Below are positions 1 through 12,087 of a stretch of DNA of 64,000 nucleotides, in pieces. The translations under genes and the position numbers were made by a program. Within the stretch, counting starts at the first letter, position 1, and each line of letters begins with the position of its first letter. The notes beneath the pieces are model-generated. The model ran no database searches. It was not told the DNA's origin and worked only from the letters and a program-made list of their open reading frames with translations. This DNA is from Gonocerus acuteangulatus (taxonomy: Eukaryota > Arthropoda > Insecta > Hemiptera > Coreidae), in contig OX328123.1 in the NCBI GenBank assembly GCA_946811695.1, forward strand, positions 153,455,122 to 153,519,121, read 5' to 3'.

Positions 1-1575
1 TTCATGGACTTCATTGTTTACCAGAAATGCTTGCAGATAACAATAAAGAACAACAAATAGAGGCAGCTTCGGTGTATTTGGAGGTGAACCGTAGTCATGG
101 TCATCCCTTCTGGATCGAATCATAACAGGAGATGAAACTTGGGTGAAACATATGCACTTTGAGACAAAATTACAGTCCATGGAGTGGGGGGAACACAAAT
201 TCCCTTAACCCTTAGCTTACAGCAGGTAGTGTGGGCTGGCCGACCCTGTTGTTCAGCGGCCTCTCTACCTGGCCGGGCCTCTGTTACAAAGCTATTCTCG
301 CCCTCCTCTCAACGTGCGTGAACTCATTCATATAATTTCCCCCCTTAAAATTTCAAATAGCAAGAGAACTTTATTTAATTATTTATTTACTTTTTCTTTT
401 AGCTCTAAAAGTTGATTTATGTAATTATACGCTCCAATAAATTTTTTTAAAGAGTATATTTTTTTTTTAAATTAAGAAAAATATTTTTTAGCATAAATAT
501 GCTTTAGCGATGACTAAACTGAAAAATAAAGGTACAAAAAGCGTTACTAAAGTGTCCACTGGCGTTCGCGCATGCACGGTGGCCAAGTACAAAAAAGAAG
601 ACTATAAGTTATACAGTACATTACATAGTTTTGTCGGGTGGAGGACCTAAAGCATATTTATGTTCCTGAATTTGAACAGCAGGCTCTAAACAATATTTTT
701 TTTTTTTTTTTTATGATACAAATACTAATCAATGAAGCTTAACAAATAAATAACCTTTTTATTTAAGAAACGAATCAAAAACAAACTATCCTCCTTTTCG
801 ATTTAGGGCTTTGGATGGAATAACACTGGCAGAGTTCTTCAAGCCGGACCAAGGTGTCCCTAATCCCTAGCTCCCTCGCCAGAAAGAGTTAATTCTCTTG
901 ACAACTAGTGGTGAAAGAAATAGCTAAAGCTTCCCTCAGTCTTTGCTTAATAGCCCCAAGGTCGAACTCACGGAAAAGAAAGCCGGAAAGGATCCAGCAA
1001 AAGAGAGAGGAGCATCTGACTGTTAGTGAAGTCCTTCATTCCAGGGGCACGGCTTGCCTCGACTTGCAGCAGTCTACAGTAAAGAAAGGGTTAAGAAACC
1101 AAGGAAATGACTGCAAACTTTGTCAGTAAGGAAGATCATGGCAACAGTGTTCCGGGACGTGCAAGGTGTCCTTCGTATTGATTTTCTCAAGCGTGACGCA
1201 ACAATAAAATCTGACCGGTACAGCTGAACATAGAAAAACCTTAGGAGAGCTGTCCAAAACAAGCACTGAAGAAAATTGTCAAATTTTGCTTGTGCATGAC
1301 AATACCCGACCTCACACGACAAACCGCATGCAAGAACTCTTGAACTCATTCAACTGGGAAGTTTTTCCTCAATCCCCTAAAATCCTGATTTTGCCCTAAG
1401 TGATTTTCATTTGTTCCTGAAAATGAAGACCCCCCCCTAGGAGCACAACGTTTTGACAACAATGAGAGCCTCCAGGTAGGTGTCAGAGTGCGGCTCAGAT
1501 CACTGGCGGCAGAAATCGATGAAAAAGGAATTTCAAAGCATGCCTTAATTTGTAAGGTGATTATGTTAATAAGTA
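1..1575 (+). pseudogene. mariner-family transposase pseudogene, split by another element
   Basis: Degenerate Tc1/mariner DDE transposase, entering from the left window edge. Around 118-185 the translation reads ITGDETWVKHMHFETKLQSM, matching the mariner block that carries the first catalytic Asp (TGDE). From 1138 the next block reads MATVFRDVQGVLRIDFLK, which is mariner MATVFWD..G..LIDFL. Further on come a damaged second block (1280-1330, HDNxxxH-like), a PDF-like remnant near 1380, and a C-terminal piece to about 1560. Stops and frameshifts occur throughout, so it is dead. The coding sequence is interrupted at 205-1094 by a TTAA-flanked insertion. If one TTAA and the insert are disregarded, the reading continues through LKKPRK with only one stop before MATVF. 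It lies antisense to the GPAT gene. Confidence 0.85.
209..1090. mobile_element. piggyBac-like non-autonomous element (882 bp) at TTAA
   Basis: Both ends abut TTAA (205-208 and 1091-1094). The left end starts CCCTTAGCTTAC and the right end, read on the opposite strand, starts CCCTTTCTTTAC. piggyBac elements insert at TTAA, duplicate it and begin with CCC, so the fit is good. The insertion sits exactly inside a mariner reading frame, which is independent evidence for its edges. No transposase is visible inside. The interior has a GC-rich block at 220-310, T-rich DNA, and a further GC-richer block at 840-1080. Confidence 0.62.
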
Positions 1576-1764
1576 GTATTTTATTTTAGTCCCTCTATCA
1601 CATGTACATAAGTCGGGCAATGATGACCTCGCAGTTTTTTGCCCTTAAGCATAAGTAAACAAACAAACAAACGTGTATAATAAAATCGTTGTACTTGTTT
1701 TTTTTTTTTTTTTTTTTTTTTGTAAATTCCAAAACATTCCTTACTTTCTAAACAGCTCTCGTAC

Positions 1765-2185
1765 AATAGCCTAGGATGCTAACTTTCGTTACTTTAAGTC
1801 AATTCCACACTAAGAGAAAACTCCTAGTTTCTTCAACAGCCTAGGGTGCTAACTTTTGCTCCAATCCAGACCAAGAGAAAACTCCTAGTTTTTATAATAG
1901 ACTAGAATGCTAAATTTCAATACTTTTGTTCGATTCCACGCTAAAACTCCTAGTTTGCACAAAGAGAAAACACCTAGTTTGCACAAAAATCTAGGATTCT
2001 AACTTTTGTTACTTTTGCTCCAATCCAAACTAAGAGACAACTCCTAGTTTTTCCAATAGCCTAGGATGCTAACTTTCGTTACTTTTGCTCCAATCCAAAC
2101 TAAGAGAAAACTAAGTTTTGCAATAGCCTAGGATACTAACTTCCATTACTTGAGCTCGACTACAAACTAAGAGAAAACTTGTGTA
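1765..2185. repeat. Degenerate ~75-bp minisatellite (about 5-6 units)
   Basis: Imperfect tandem units share AATAGCCTAGGATGCTAAC followed by a CGTTACTTT-like stretch, CCAATCCAAACTAAGAG and AAAACTCCTAGTTT. Unit length varies around 70-80 bp and divergence is considerable. It lies just 3' of the last visible GPAT exon in gene orientation, so probably in an intron. Confidence 0.75.
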
Positions 2186-2404
2186 ATTAATAAATATAAA
2201 GAGTTAAATATTACATTCAATTATAGATTATAGTTTTAACTTGAAAATGTGTTTGTGAAACAAAGAGCAGAGTTTGTAAGTGTTGATGTAGAAGGCACAA
2301 TAGAGGCATAGATGTCCAGAGGTTAGAGGCAGGAGTGGTTAAAATTGTAAAAACATGCAATGAATGTGAAATTAAGATTCTAAAACGTTAAACATTAAAT
2401 TTAC

Positions 2405-2638
2405 CCAAATAAAGGTATTCTGAGGTTTTCACCAGCTGCAACTAGAGGAGATTTTAAGCCACTATTACACAGCATGAATGTAACAGCAATGTAATCAACA
2501 TGCGATCGATGAAGAGGAAGAAATATTAAAGGTATCCCAGAGGAGGCTGCTTTCTTCAGCATATCTACTTGACCTTTAGGTACGGACATACTTGTAAACA
2601 ATAGTGGCAAAGTCTTGTAGAACACCCATGCTGCTATC
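2405..2638 (-). CDS. GPAT1: GPAT1 exon carrying acyltransferase motif I
   Basis: Acceptor CATTACAG before 2638 and donor GTAAAT after 2405. It reads (R)IAAWVFYKTLPLLFTSM, then KGQVDMLKKAA and IPLIFLPLHRSHVDYIAVTF, and ends NLRIPLFG. The HRSHVD block is the HxxxxD catalytic motif of glycerolipid acyltransferases. KGQ.DML.KAA and the LRIPLF region also match GPAT1. No further exon is visible down to base 1. Confidence 0.93.
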
Positions 2639-5600
2639 CTGTAATGAAGGAAATTATGAGTTATGAAAAAATATATTAATCACAAGAAATGGCTTAGAAA
2701 ATCCAGAAAACCTAATTGAGAGGAGATCGTTGACCACTACGGAATGCAAAATAGAATTTGTCAGGGCTTATCTTAATAAAACTTCATTTTTAATAAGAAA
2801 ATGAGTTTTATTAGTTACCGAAGTTCCGGCTTGGAATTCAAGCCTTCATCAGGGCTGTAAAACGAGGAGGAGAGAGTTAATACTAATTCATATAAAGACG
2901 AAATGAAGGAAAAACATTATACAAGGAAGAGGGTGAATGATACATTTGGTAAGAGTGTGTTATAGCTAGAGCTTAAATTAGAGGTAGATTAATACAGATT
3001 TAAAACTTAAATAGGAAACATGGAAAAAGATATAAAATTAATAAGTTCAGGATGAAAATAGGCTGAGAAGAAGGAGATCATGTCTCGTGAATGTGCAATC
3101 ATTTCGGAATGTGCTGGATTGTGGTAAGTTTGAGTAAAAGAGCTCAAGGAGAAGTTTTGACCACCCGTGGTGGAAAAGGAGGCCTGGAGAGAGGTGTCAT
3201 AAAAGTGAAGGGATAATGGAAGGGTGTCAGGAATGAAAGGCTTTTATTTGTTTATGAGGGGGGCTTTTAAGCAGGATTTTTTAATAAATGGAAAATGTTG
3301 AAATAGAGGATATGACTTCTTTATCAACTTTTTCATTTTCTAGATGAATAAGTATGGAGAATGGATGCGTTTTTCAACACTGGATTCAGTAGGGAGGATA
3401 GAGAATTGGTGAAACTTGACTTTGACCAATTCTCTATCAGGGTTTTACAGCCACGATGAAGGCTTGAATTTCAAGTCAAAACATCAGCAAAAAATAAAAT
3501 ACATTTTCTTATAAAAAATGTAGTTTTATTAAGATTTCACACCTGAACCCTGGCAAATTCTTCCATCGCATAAAAAGTAAGAATTTATTTATTTTTTGTT
3601 CAAGTTTTCATTTCTTTTGTCAGAATGATATCAATTTAAATTAACATCTAGTTTTGACATAAAATAAACATAATGAGTGCATAAAAACTAATAATTTATT
3701 GCTTTTTAGACAACAACTCACACATTGTGATTGTAATTGACAATTACAGGTTTTCTGTGCTAATTTTTTATTCCCATTCATTGAAATTGTAGATGAATAA
3801 CAAATATTGTATTTTCTTTCCTTTAGAGTACCCTTAATTTATAAATGTTTGGGGAGGATCTATAGTTGGGTGAAAATAACTGGAGTAACCAATAAAAATA
3901 CCAAAAAATAAAACTACTAGTAAAAAGTATTAGGACTGGATGGATGTTTTTTAAATTGTTATTTAAGCCAGACAATTTTCATCGAACAAAGGGCTGCTCA
4001 ATGCTAACACTCAAACTCATTCAAAACACTTAAATGTAGCATTGACAAATTTTCTTGGAAAGGAAAACATTTTCCTCTGAAATCTTGGTCAAAATCTTTT
4101 AAAAACCTCATTTGTGTATGAATAACATTAACATTAACTCTTACGAAAAGGCAACCCGCACAACCATAGATGCCCGTGGAGCGGAGCTCGTTTCACTCTC
4201 CAGGTTCTAGAGGACGGCATTAAAATAGCTGAGCCTGCACTACTCGTCTCTTCTCATTTCGCCTGATACGCTCTCATTATTTCTTTTTTTTATAAAGCTG
4301 TCCATTATCATTTTCTTATTCTGGACTACGGAAAAGTCATGCTTAAAAACATTTGTTGTTATTTTTTAAAACATTTTTGAAATTATTTTTTTAAATATTA
4401 TCAAGTCAAATATCTCGGCATTGGTATAATAGTTACAGAACATGATCTCTATGTACCTATCAACTGGTAAAACACCAATCAGGTCCTTCGGAGGGACCTG
4501 AACTATGCAAAGGGACCAAGTAGCAGAGGTAAACCCACATTCAATAGGCTAAAAATGCATTTTTATTAACTCTGCGGGTACAAGAGTGGCTAGAGCTAAC
4601 AAAACTTACCACATGATATTGCAAAAAGCTGTTAAATTGGTGGCTTTCAATCCCAAAGCCTTGTCACAAATATTATTATTAAGTTTCTTGACATTGATTA
4701 AGCGAGGCAGAGGTGAAATGCATCAAATAGGAGAATCATTACACCAGGCCTCAACCACAATTATTTACCAAGTGCAGACATGGAGTTTTCATTTTCCTGT
4801 TGGATAATTATTACATATTTATAAATCATATAATAAGACTTGAATATTTTTACCGGATTACAGTATCAGAGAGTGTTGAATGCATGGCTTTAAGTATATG
4901 GAGAGCTCTTTTTCTTTGCTTTTCAATAAAAAATACAATGCCTTCATTGTCAGTAATTCCATGCTCAGCTGTTTCTTCGTAGCCTGTCTGATTAATAACA
5001 TCTTCAACATTCTCTTCAGTTAGAACCTACAGATAAAATAAAATTTCATAATATTTCCTTCTATATAATTTACGCTATACACTTATTAGTATCACAGTTA
5101 TTTAAAAAGAGAATGATTATTGACAGAACCCTCTACCTCTTCTCCAAAAGAGGCGATCTACTGGTTTCCAATCTTTCAAGGCATCTCTGGTCAAAAATGC
5201 ACTTAAATACAAAAGAAATTTAGAATAATTAGAACGATAATATCCTTCAGAAATTATTAGATTTTTATATATTTACCCTTAGAATATTTGCCTTCCAAGC
5301 TGGAAGAACCATATCTGTGAGCGTATAGACACACTTATAACTCACCCAATAACAGGTTTTCCTCAGTGAATTAAGAAAACTAAGGCCCAATTCACACACA
5401 AGTGGTGAGTGGGAATGGCGTTGTTTGGGCAGAGAACGGGCGTGGTGGATTGCATTCACACATGTATGGCAGCTAAAACCGTCATTATTCAAACGGAGAA
5501 TCTACCAATGGCTACTTGAGAAGCAGCAAAACCTTTGGGAGAACCAGAAGTTACCTTTTTAGGAGCTGAAGCTCCTAAACAGAACAGAACTTCGAGAAGC

Positions 5601-8600
5601 AATTGGAATAATTACGGGACATTGCAAACTGAATAAGCACCTTCATAGGATGAAGCTAGTCAACTCCCCCATCTGTAGATGGTGCGGAGCAGAAGAAGAG
5701 ACACCGATACACATCATTCGTGACTGTGAAGGGCTAGATCACATACGTTTTAGGTACTTTGGTGATACAAAGGATACCAATCTTAAACCAAGTGAAATAT
5801 CTATCAGGAGACTTCTGTACTACTGGAAGGTAGTACTCTAAGGAGAGGCAACGACGGGTAGCACAATAGGTCGCACGGCCGCGGTGCGCTCCCACTGAGG
5901 AGGACAACCCGGAAAGTATTGTATTGTATTTTATGGCAGCTAAATGGTCCAGTTCACTACAACATGTTGTCTAGGACATTGTTCCTAAGAGGACGACGAT
6001 GATCATGATTTGTTGGATATTATTAATATTTTGAATACACAAACTGTGAAATGACCTGTTGGGTCCATGCTATGTGGTTGGATAAATGGAAAACTGGTGG
6101 TGTGTTCAATGCAACGCGGGAGCTAAACTTGTACCCTGATCGTTTTCAAAATTATTACAGGATGTCTCATGAATGCTTTAACCAAATTCTAGCGTTAGTT
6201 AAGGATGACCTTCAAAGGAAACACACTGGAGGGAGACAGTTAGTCACCCATATTGTATTTCAAAAAAGGCTACAACATCTAAATCTTACCTGGTTTCAAC
6301 CACGGTTTAAACATCCTTGTATAGAGAACACTACCTTTAGCACTTTGAAATATTCCAATAATTAAGTAATCCATTAAAAGCTGCAGAAAATAATGATGCT
6401 CTATCCTTTGCAGCTGGCGAAGGCCCGGGCTTCTCCCAGGTATGTAAAAAGAGAAGGACTGGTGTACAAAAAGTGTGTGCCCTTTGTTCAAACAAGGTAT
6501 GGTCAAATTCGCCACCAGATTTTCCAATCTCTTCTTTTTGTGTAAGTGAAATATGTGCTGTTGTCAGTATAGATGAAGAAATCTAATGTATAGATGAATG
6601 CATCCCACTTTACACAACATAAAAAACATTTGGAGCTGTAATAACTTAATAGACATAATGGCAGCCAGAAACACTCCTTCAAAGAAAAATAATTTATATG
6701 TGTGTGTAGTATAAATTAACTATCAATATTTTACTCGGAGATGAGTGCATTCTTACCGAATCATAAATGTAAGGGAAGTGGTGTTTCTTGAATGTCAGAC
6801 AATGCCTAATCGTTGAAAAGTAGGAAAAAAATCCTTTGTCAACAATGTTGTTGTATGTTTCAGTTCTAAATATATTCACAACAGGAAGGCTGTCCGCTAC
6901 TGGAAGAGTTTTCTGAAAAACAATAATAGAACCAATTATGTAAAATGCAAATATTTCACAAATTATGTGAGGATTATCTACTTTTTTTCTGCTACTATTT
7001 GCCTTAAAATACCCAAGAAGATTTTGTTGAAAAAATTATGAGTATTTTTATTTGTCTCTGTATTTATTAACAATAAAATGATGATTTACATTTTATAGAT
7101 ATCATTAGTTATGAAATTACCATGATTCAACAAAATGCATTTGAACATTATAGTGATAGTAGTAAGTCATGATTACATAACTATATGAAAAATTTCTGTC
7201 ACACAGGAGCTGCATTACCAAGCACATTCCTCTGAAAAGTGGCATTTTATACAAGATTCTAGAATAGTTTGCTTAAAATGACCTTTATAAATCAGTGTGT
7301 CTATAACACTACATCCAGCCTATTTCATGACTTATTCATGACATTTTCTCATGAGTTGAGTCGACCAGAAGTGGTCCAGAGTGACCGAGGTGTGATCGGA
7401 AGTTCGCTAGAGTGAAGCGGAACTGGAACAGGACTGAGCTAGAATGCCCCTGGAAGATGCTCAGAGCTGACCGGAAGTGGACCAGAGTGGACCTGTTCGG
7501 GCTGGAAAAGAGTCAGAGAAGACCGGAAGTGAACTTTGAGATGACGATATGTTGTAGTTGTAACTATAGCTATAGCTAATTAGCTATTAGCTACAACGAT
7601 ATTTAAACATTGCTTAGTCCAAAGCGCTAATTTTTAGCACTGGGCTTATACAGTAGTGCTAAATTAGTACTGCGGTACTAGCTTTTAGCGACTGCTAATT
7701 TTTGCTCAACCCTGCACTGGGGAAGCGCACTAAGATGACACAGTTCTTGTAAGTAGGACTCTTTGTCAAATCAGAAGAAGAATTTGAGATAACAGCCGTA
7801 ATTATTGAAAACATTTCTGATTATGTTCATAATCACATAAACATTTGTGATCACAACAGAAATCATAGAAGCAAATTGTTATTACGGTTCACAGAAAAAG
7901 AAGTTGTAATTATAGGTGTAATCACAGAAACAGCTGTGATTACAGTCGTAATTACAGAAACATTTTGTGATTACAATAGTAATTATAACCACAGATGTGA
8001 TTACAAGTGAAATTGTAATCACTCCAGTAATTACGATTATAATCGTAATTATGATTATGATCATGCCCAACTCTGTAACATGCATTGCATTCGTAAATAT
8101 AAAAATCTAACAATGATAAATTGGAGTAAAAGCAACTTACAAAAAGATAAAGAAAAATAGACAAGAATACACAACAATACATTTTGGTATATATAAAAGA
8201 AATAACTTAAACGTTTGATCCAATTGTTAGAATGGGCATATGATCTAGCAGGCCCCTAAATTATAGCCCGTTCAGATAGAAGGATTAGTTCAATTTAGAG
8301 TACACGAATTTGAGGGAGAGAAATTTTCCCATACTTTCAGCCATTTTGCTAAACCGTTTAATGAACAAAATTTTACAGGAAAGAATATAAAATCTGATTA
8401 CATCTCATTTAGAACTAGGGAAGATTTTGACACGTCAGCCAAGGGAGTAAAATGTTTATCAATACTTAACCCAAAGCTAAGGCTGTAAAAAATTCAAACT
8501 GTAGCCTGCTCAAATAACAGTTAGAGGGAAAAGGGCTGGCCTATATTCACGAGAAAAATATATTTCAGATTGAGTGAGCTAGTTAAGAGTATTGTTTAAA

Positions 8601-11600
8601 GTTCATTCAGCTTTGCAAATGGCGCAAACAGAAATTTCCCTCAAAAGTTAGTGCATGCGAAATTGAACTTTTCTGACAATCAGAATGGGCTATAGTACAA
8701 AATAAAAAAAATAAATAGAAAAATCATTTATATCTAATTTAATTTCTTTTCCCATATACAAAGAAACCACTAAAAAAAAAAGTCCCACTTGCAGGAACTG
8801 TGTCTTAGCGCGGCTCAGTTCATATCCCTCGTGCCATTAGTAAAGGAATAGACAGTTATTGGTAGGTTTTGATATTTTATGAAAAATATAAAATAAAATT
8901 TTAAAGAAAAGTAATATAAGATTTTAAGCACCATGATAGGAAACTGATTGTATCCTAAGTGGAAATTACTCCATCCTCTTTCTCAACGTTTGGCCATGGA
9001 AACACTATTACAATGTTTTTCATTTTATTGCCTTGTTTTACTAGAATACTCATTTTACTATTAAATGAAATTTAAAATTATATAAAATATTACATACAAG
9101 GCGTGTTTTTTAAGTAAGTACTGTTTTGCCACACCGTAACCGCAGCGCTGTGGCCGGTGTTCTATGCATGAACACTTCTCTTGCCAATACACTGACACCA
9201 TTACAGTCTGATTCTTCCTTGTTTACATTGTTTACTGAGTGTTTAAGATGCCTCCGATAATCGTGAATCCCGCCGACTGTGAAGTACGGGCTGTTATAAG
9301 ATTTCTTAATGCTAAAGGCCTAAAACCGATCGATATTCATTGTGAAATTGGTGCAGTTTACGGACAAAACATTATGAGTGATGGAATGGTAAGAAAAATC
9401 TGACCATATAAGGTAGGAATATTAACTATAACAGGTTTATGAAAAAATATTTAGGAAAATGTTGAAAATTAGTAAATAAAAAGTCCACCTGATGAAAACG
9501 TTCACGAGACCGGAAGTGCACTGAAAAGGCAACACAAGTAGACACAATTGAAAGGTGAGGAGACAGGAAGCAACTAGGCCCGGCCACAGTTTCCCGTTAA
9601 AATTAGCTCTTAGACCTTCCAAGAAGTAGGCACTTCATCTCAGATTAGCCACACCCGCCCGAAGGTTAAATAAATATAATCTTGTCGAGTAGTTGTAAAG
9701 TACTTGGTAGTTTAAACTGTAAATGGAAGTATATGTTGCAAATAGCCTCTCAATGGTAATTGAATTTACTTGTGCCAATCATCTTCCTTTACTACAATGA
9801 AAGGCCCTTTCAATTAGATACTACATACGAGGATACAACAATCAAATTTCAAATTCTATCTTTTTTTACTATAGGCCATATAAATAATGTTTAGTAGAAA
9901 ACATTAGTAGAAAGAGTCCAGCTCGCAGGAACTGCATCATCTGTGATATTTAGAAGGCTTGGAACAAGTGTACTTAATAATTTGTAAAAAGATAAACAGC
10001 TAATTTCATATCATGAAGAAAGTGAGATTTTAGGGGCCAATATACACTGAAAACTTACTTAATAGTTACAGACCTAACCCAGTTACAGATGAAATTGTAA
10101 TGTTTTCTTATCCTTATTAGCTTTCTTATTTTTATATTAAAATATTTCAATGACCTTTTATTAAAATAAAAAAAATGCTTAATTGTATATTTTCTTAAAC
10201 GCTTTCAGGAACGATGGAAAAAAACTTCCATCAAGGCCCAAGTTTTCCCTTTGTATAGTTATTTTGGCAAACGGATAAATAAAAATAAGTCAAGAAACTT
10301 TTGAAATTATGTACTTTTAGTGGATTACTAACAACTTAGTTAAGTGTCAAATATGCGATGACAGTGGGCCCAATGAAGGAATTTTTCTGGCGGAATCATT
10401 GTCATACAATACTAGACCTGCAAACCTTACCGAGAATACGTAAACCGCAGAACACATCTCTCAGTGTTCACACAGAGTTGTGAGAAGCATTTACGACAGG
10501 TCACCACACTTCTCTGGCCAGAACAGGGCTAAAGCCTTTTCTTTTTATGAAAGAGAAATCTCTTATACTACAAGTGGGAACTGAACCGACGACCTTAGTC
10601 ACAGAGTTTGTAGTTTGAACTTTTATCTTGTTTTCTTCTTTGAACCAAGTGACTTATTTTGAATTGAATGTTATTTACTTTCAGTTATTTAGTTGTTAGA
10701 AATGTTATTCTAAATAGAAACATTATGAAAATAGTGGTGGAATATTGTATAGTTTGACGACAAAGTATTTGAAGAAGAAGAATTATCTGAATCCCTGTGA
10801 TATTGCAACTTAAAGGGCAATTTTCTCAGAACTTTGATACTGTCTCTTGGTTCCTTTCTGGTTAAAATGGTCCATATATATATATACTAGCTGAATACCC
10901 GTGCTTCGTTACGGCAGATAAGTAGTTATTTTATTGCGTTAAATAATGTTTCATTAAAATTACGTTACTATACAATTTTGTGCAGTTAATTATAGCACGG
11001 TTCCCGTCATACTATATTTTATTCAATGGGCGTTAAAATTTAAAAGTTTATGTTTCCAAGAAGTCATATGGTAACACCCAATATATTTACGAGTATTACC
11101 AAGGTTATAGGCGAGGAGGCTGTGCAAGGGTTCCGGATATTATTACCTCGCCTGGAAAACCTAAGGATATGCCATACATCACGGTTTGACCGGGACTGTC
11201 CCGGTATTTTGCAATTGTTTCGGTGTCTCGCCCGGTTTTATCAATGTCCCGGAAAAGGCTGTAAGATGCAAAAAGTAATGAATTCATGTTTATAAGAATC
11301 TTTTATAAATTGGTTACTTTTCTACAATCAACATTGTTACTACTGCTCACAGTGTCAAAGAAATGAGAAGTAATCTAACTGTAAAACGCTGAAACTACCT
11401 GCACAGCGCTGCCAGCTGCCAGACACTACTATTTGGCTGAGAGATTTTTTTAAGAAAATCAAGTAGCAAAAAAACTTTCGTTCTTATTTTTAAGGTTTGG
11501 GTAGACTAACAGTTTACGATTCCCCCTTCCCGTTAGTTGCTAGGCTTAAAACTCACCAACCATTTTGCTTATAATTTGTACTATTTTTATCCCCCCCCAT

Positions 11601-12045
11601 ATAGTTAGTATGCCCATCCCATATTAATGTGTCTCGGTTTAACTCTCCAAAAATATGGCAAGCCTATCTGACGGGGACAGGCAGAAAAAAAAACGCAATT
11701 AAAACTCTATAAGGGACAGTTAATTTCTAGTAATTCAAGGTCTGCCATCATAGTTGAAATTAACCTCAATTAGAAATAAAACTATGAGATAGATAATGTA
11801 AGGAAACAGCTGTTCTTTATCGTCCTAGCAACGCAGGCTGCCTAGGCTTGCCTTCTCTAACCAACTCAAACTTTAAACCCCTCTAAAAATACTTAAAAAT
11901 TCGAATATCAAAAAATCCTCTCTTAGCGAGCGCCTACGTTATATAGGGAGTGTCCATGCAAAATTTCAAAATTTTCTGTCGAGCGGTTTGGGCTGGGCGT
12001 TGATAGATGAGTGAGTGAGTGAGTGGTATTTGACAAATATATAGT

Positions 12046-12087
<42 letters not shown>

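Noticed and set aside
1074..1349. Minus-strand frame over the mariner remnant
   Set aside because: It is antisense to recognisable mariner transposase blocks.
4478..4502. CAGGTCC hairpin as a terminator or regulatory site
   Set aside because: It is a single short palindrome in an intron with no supporting context.
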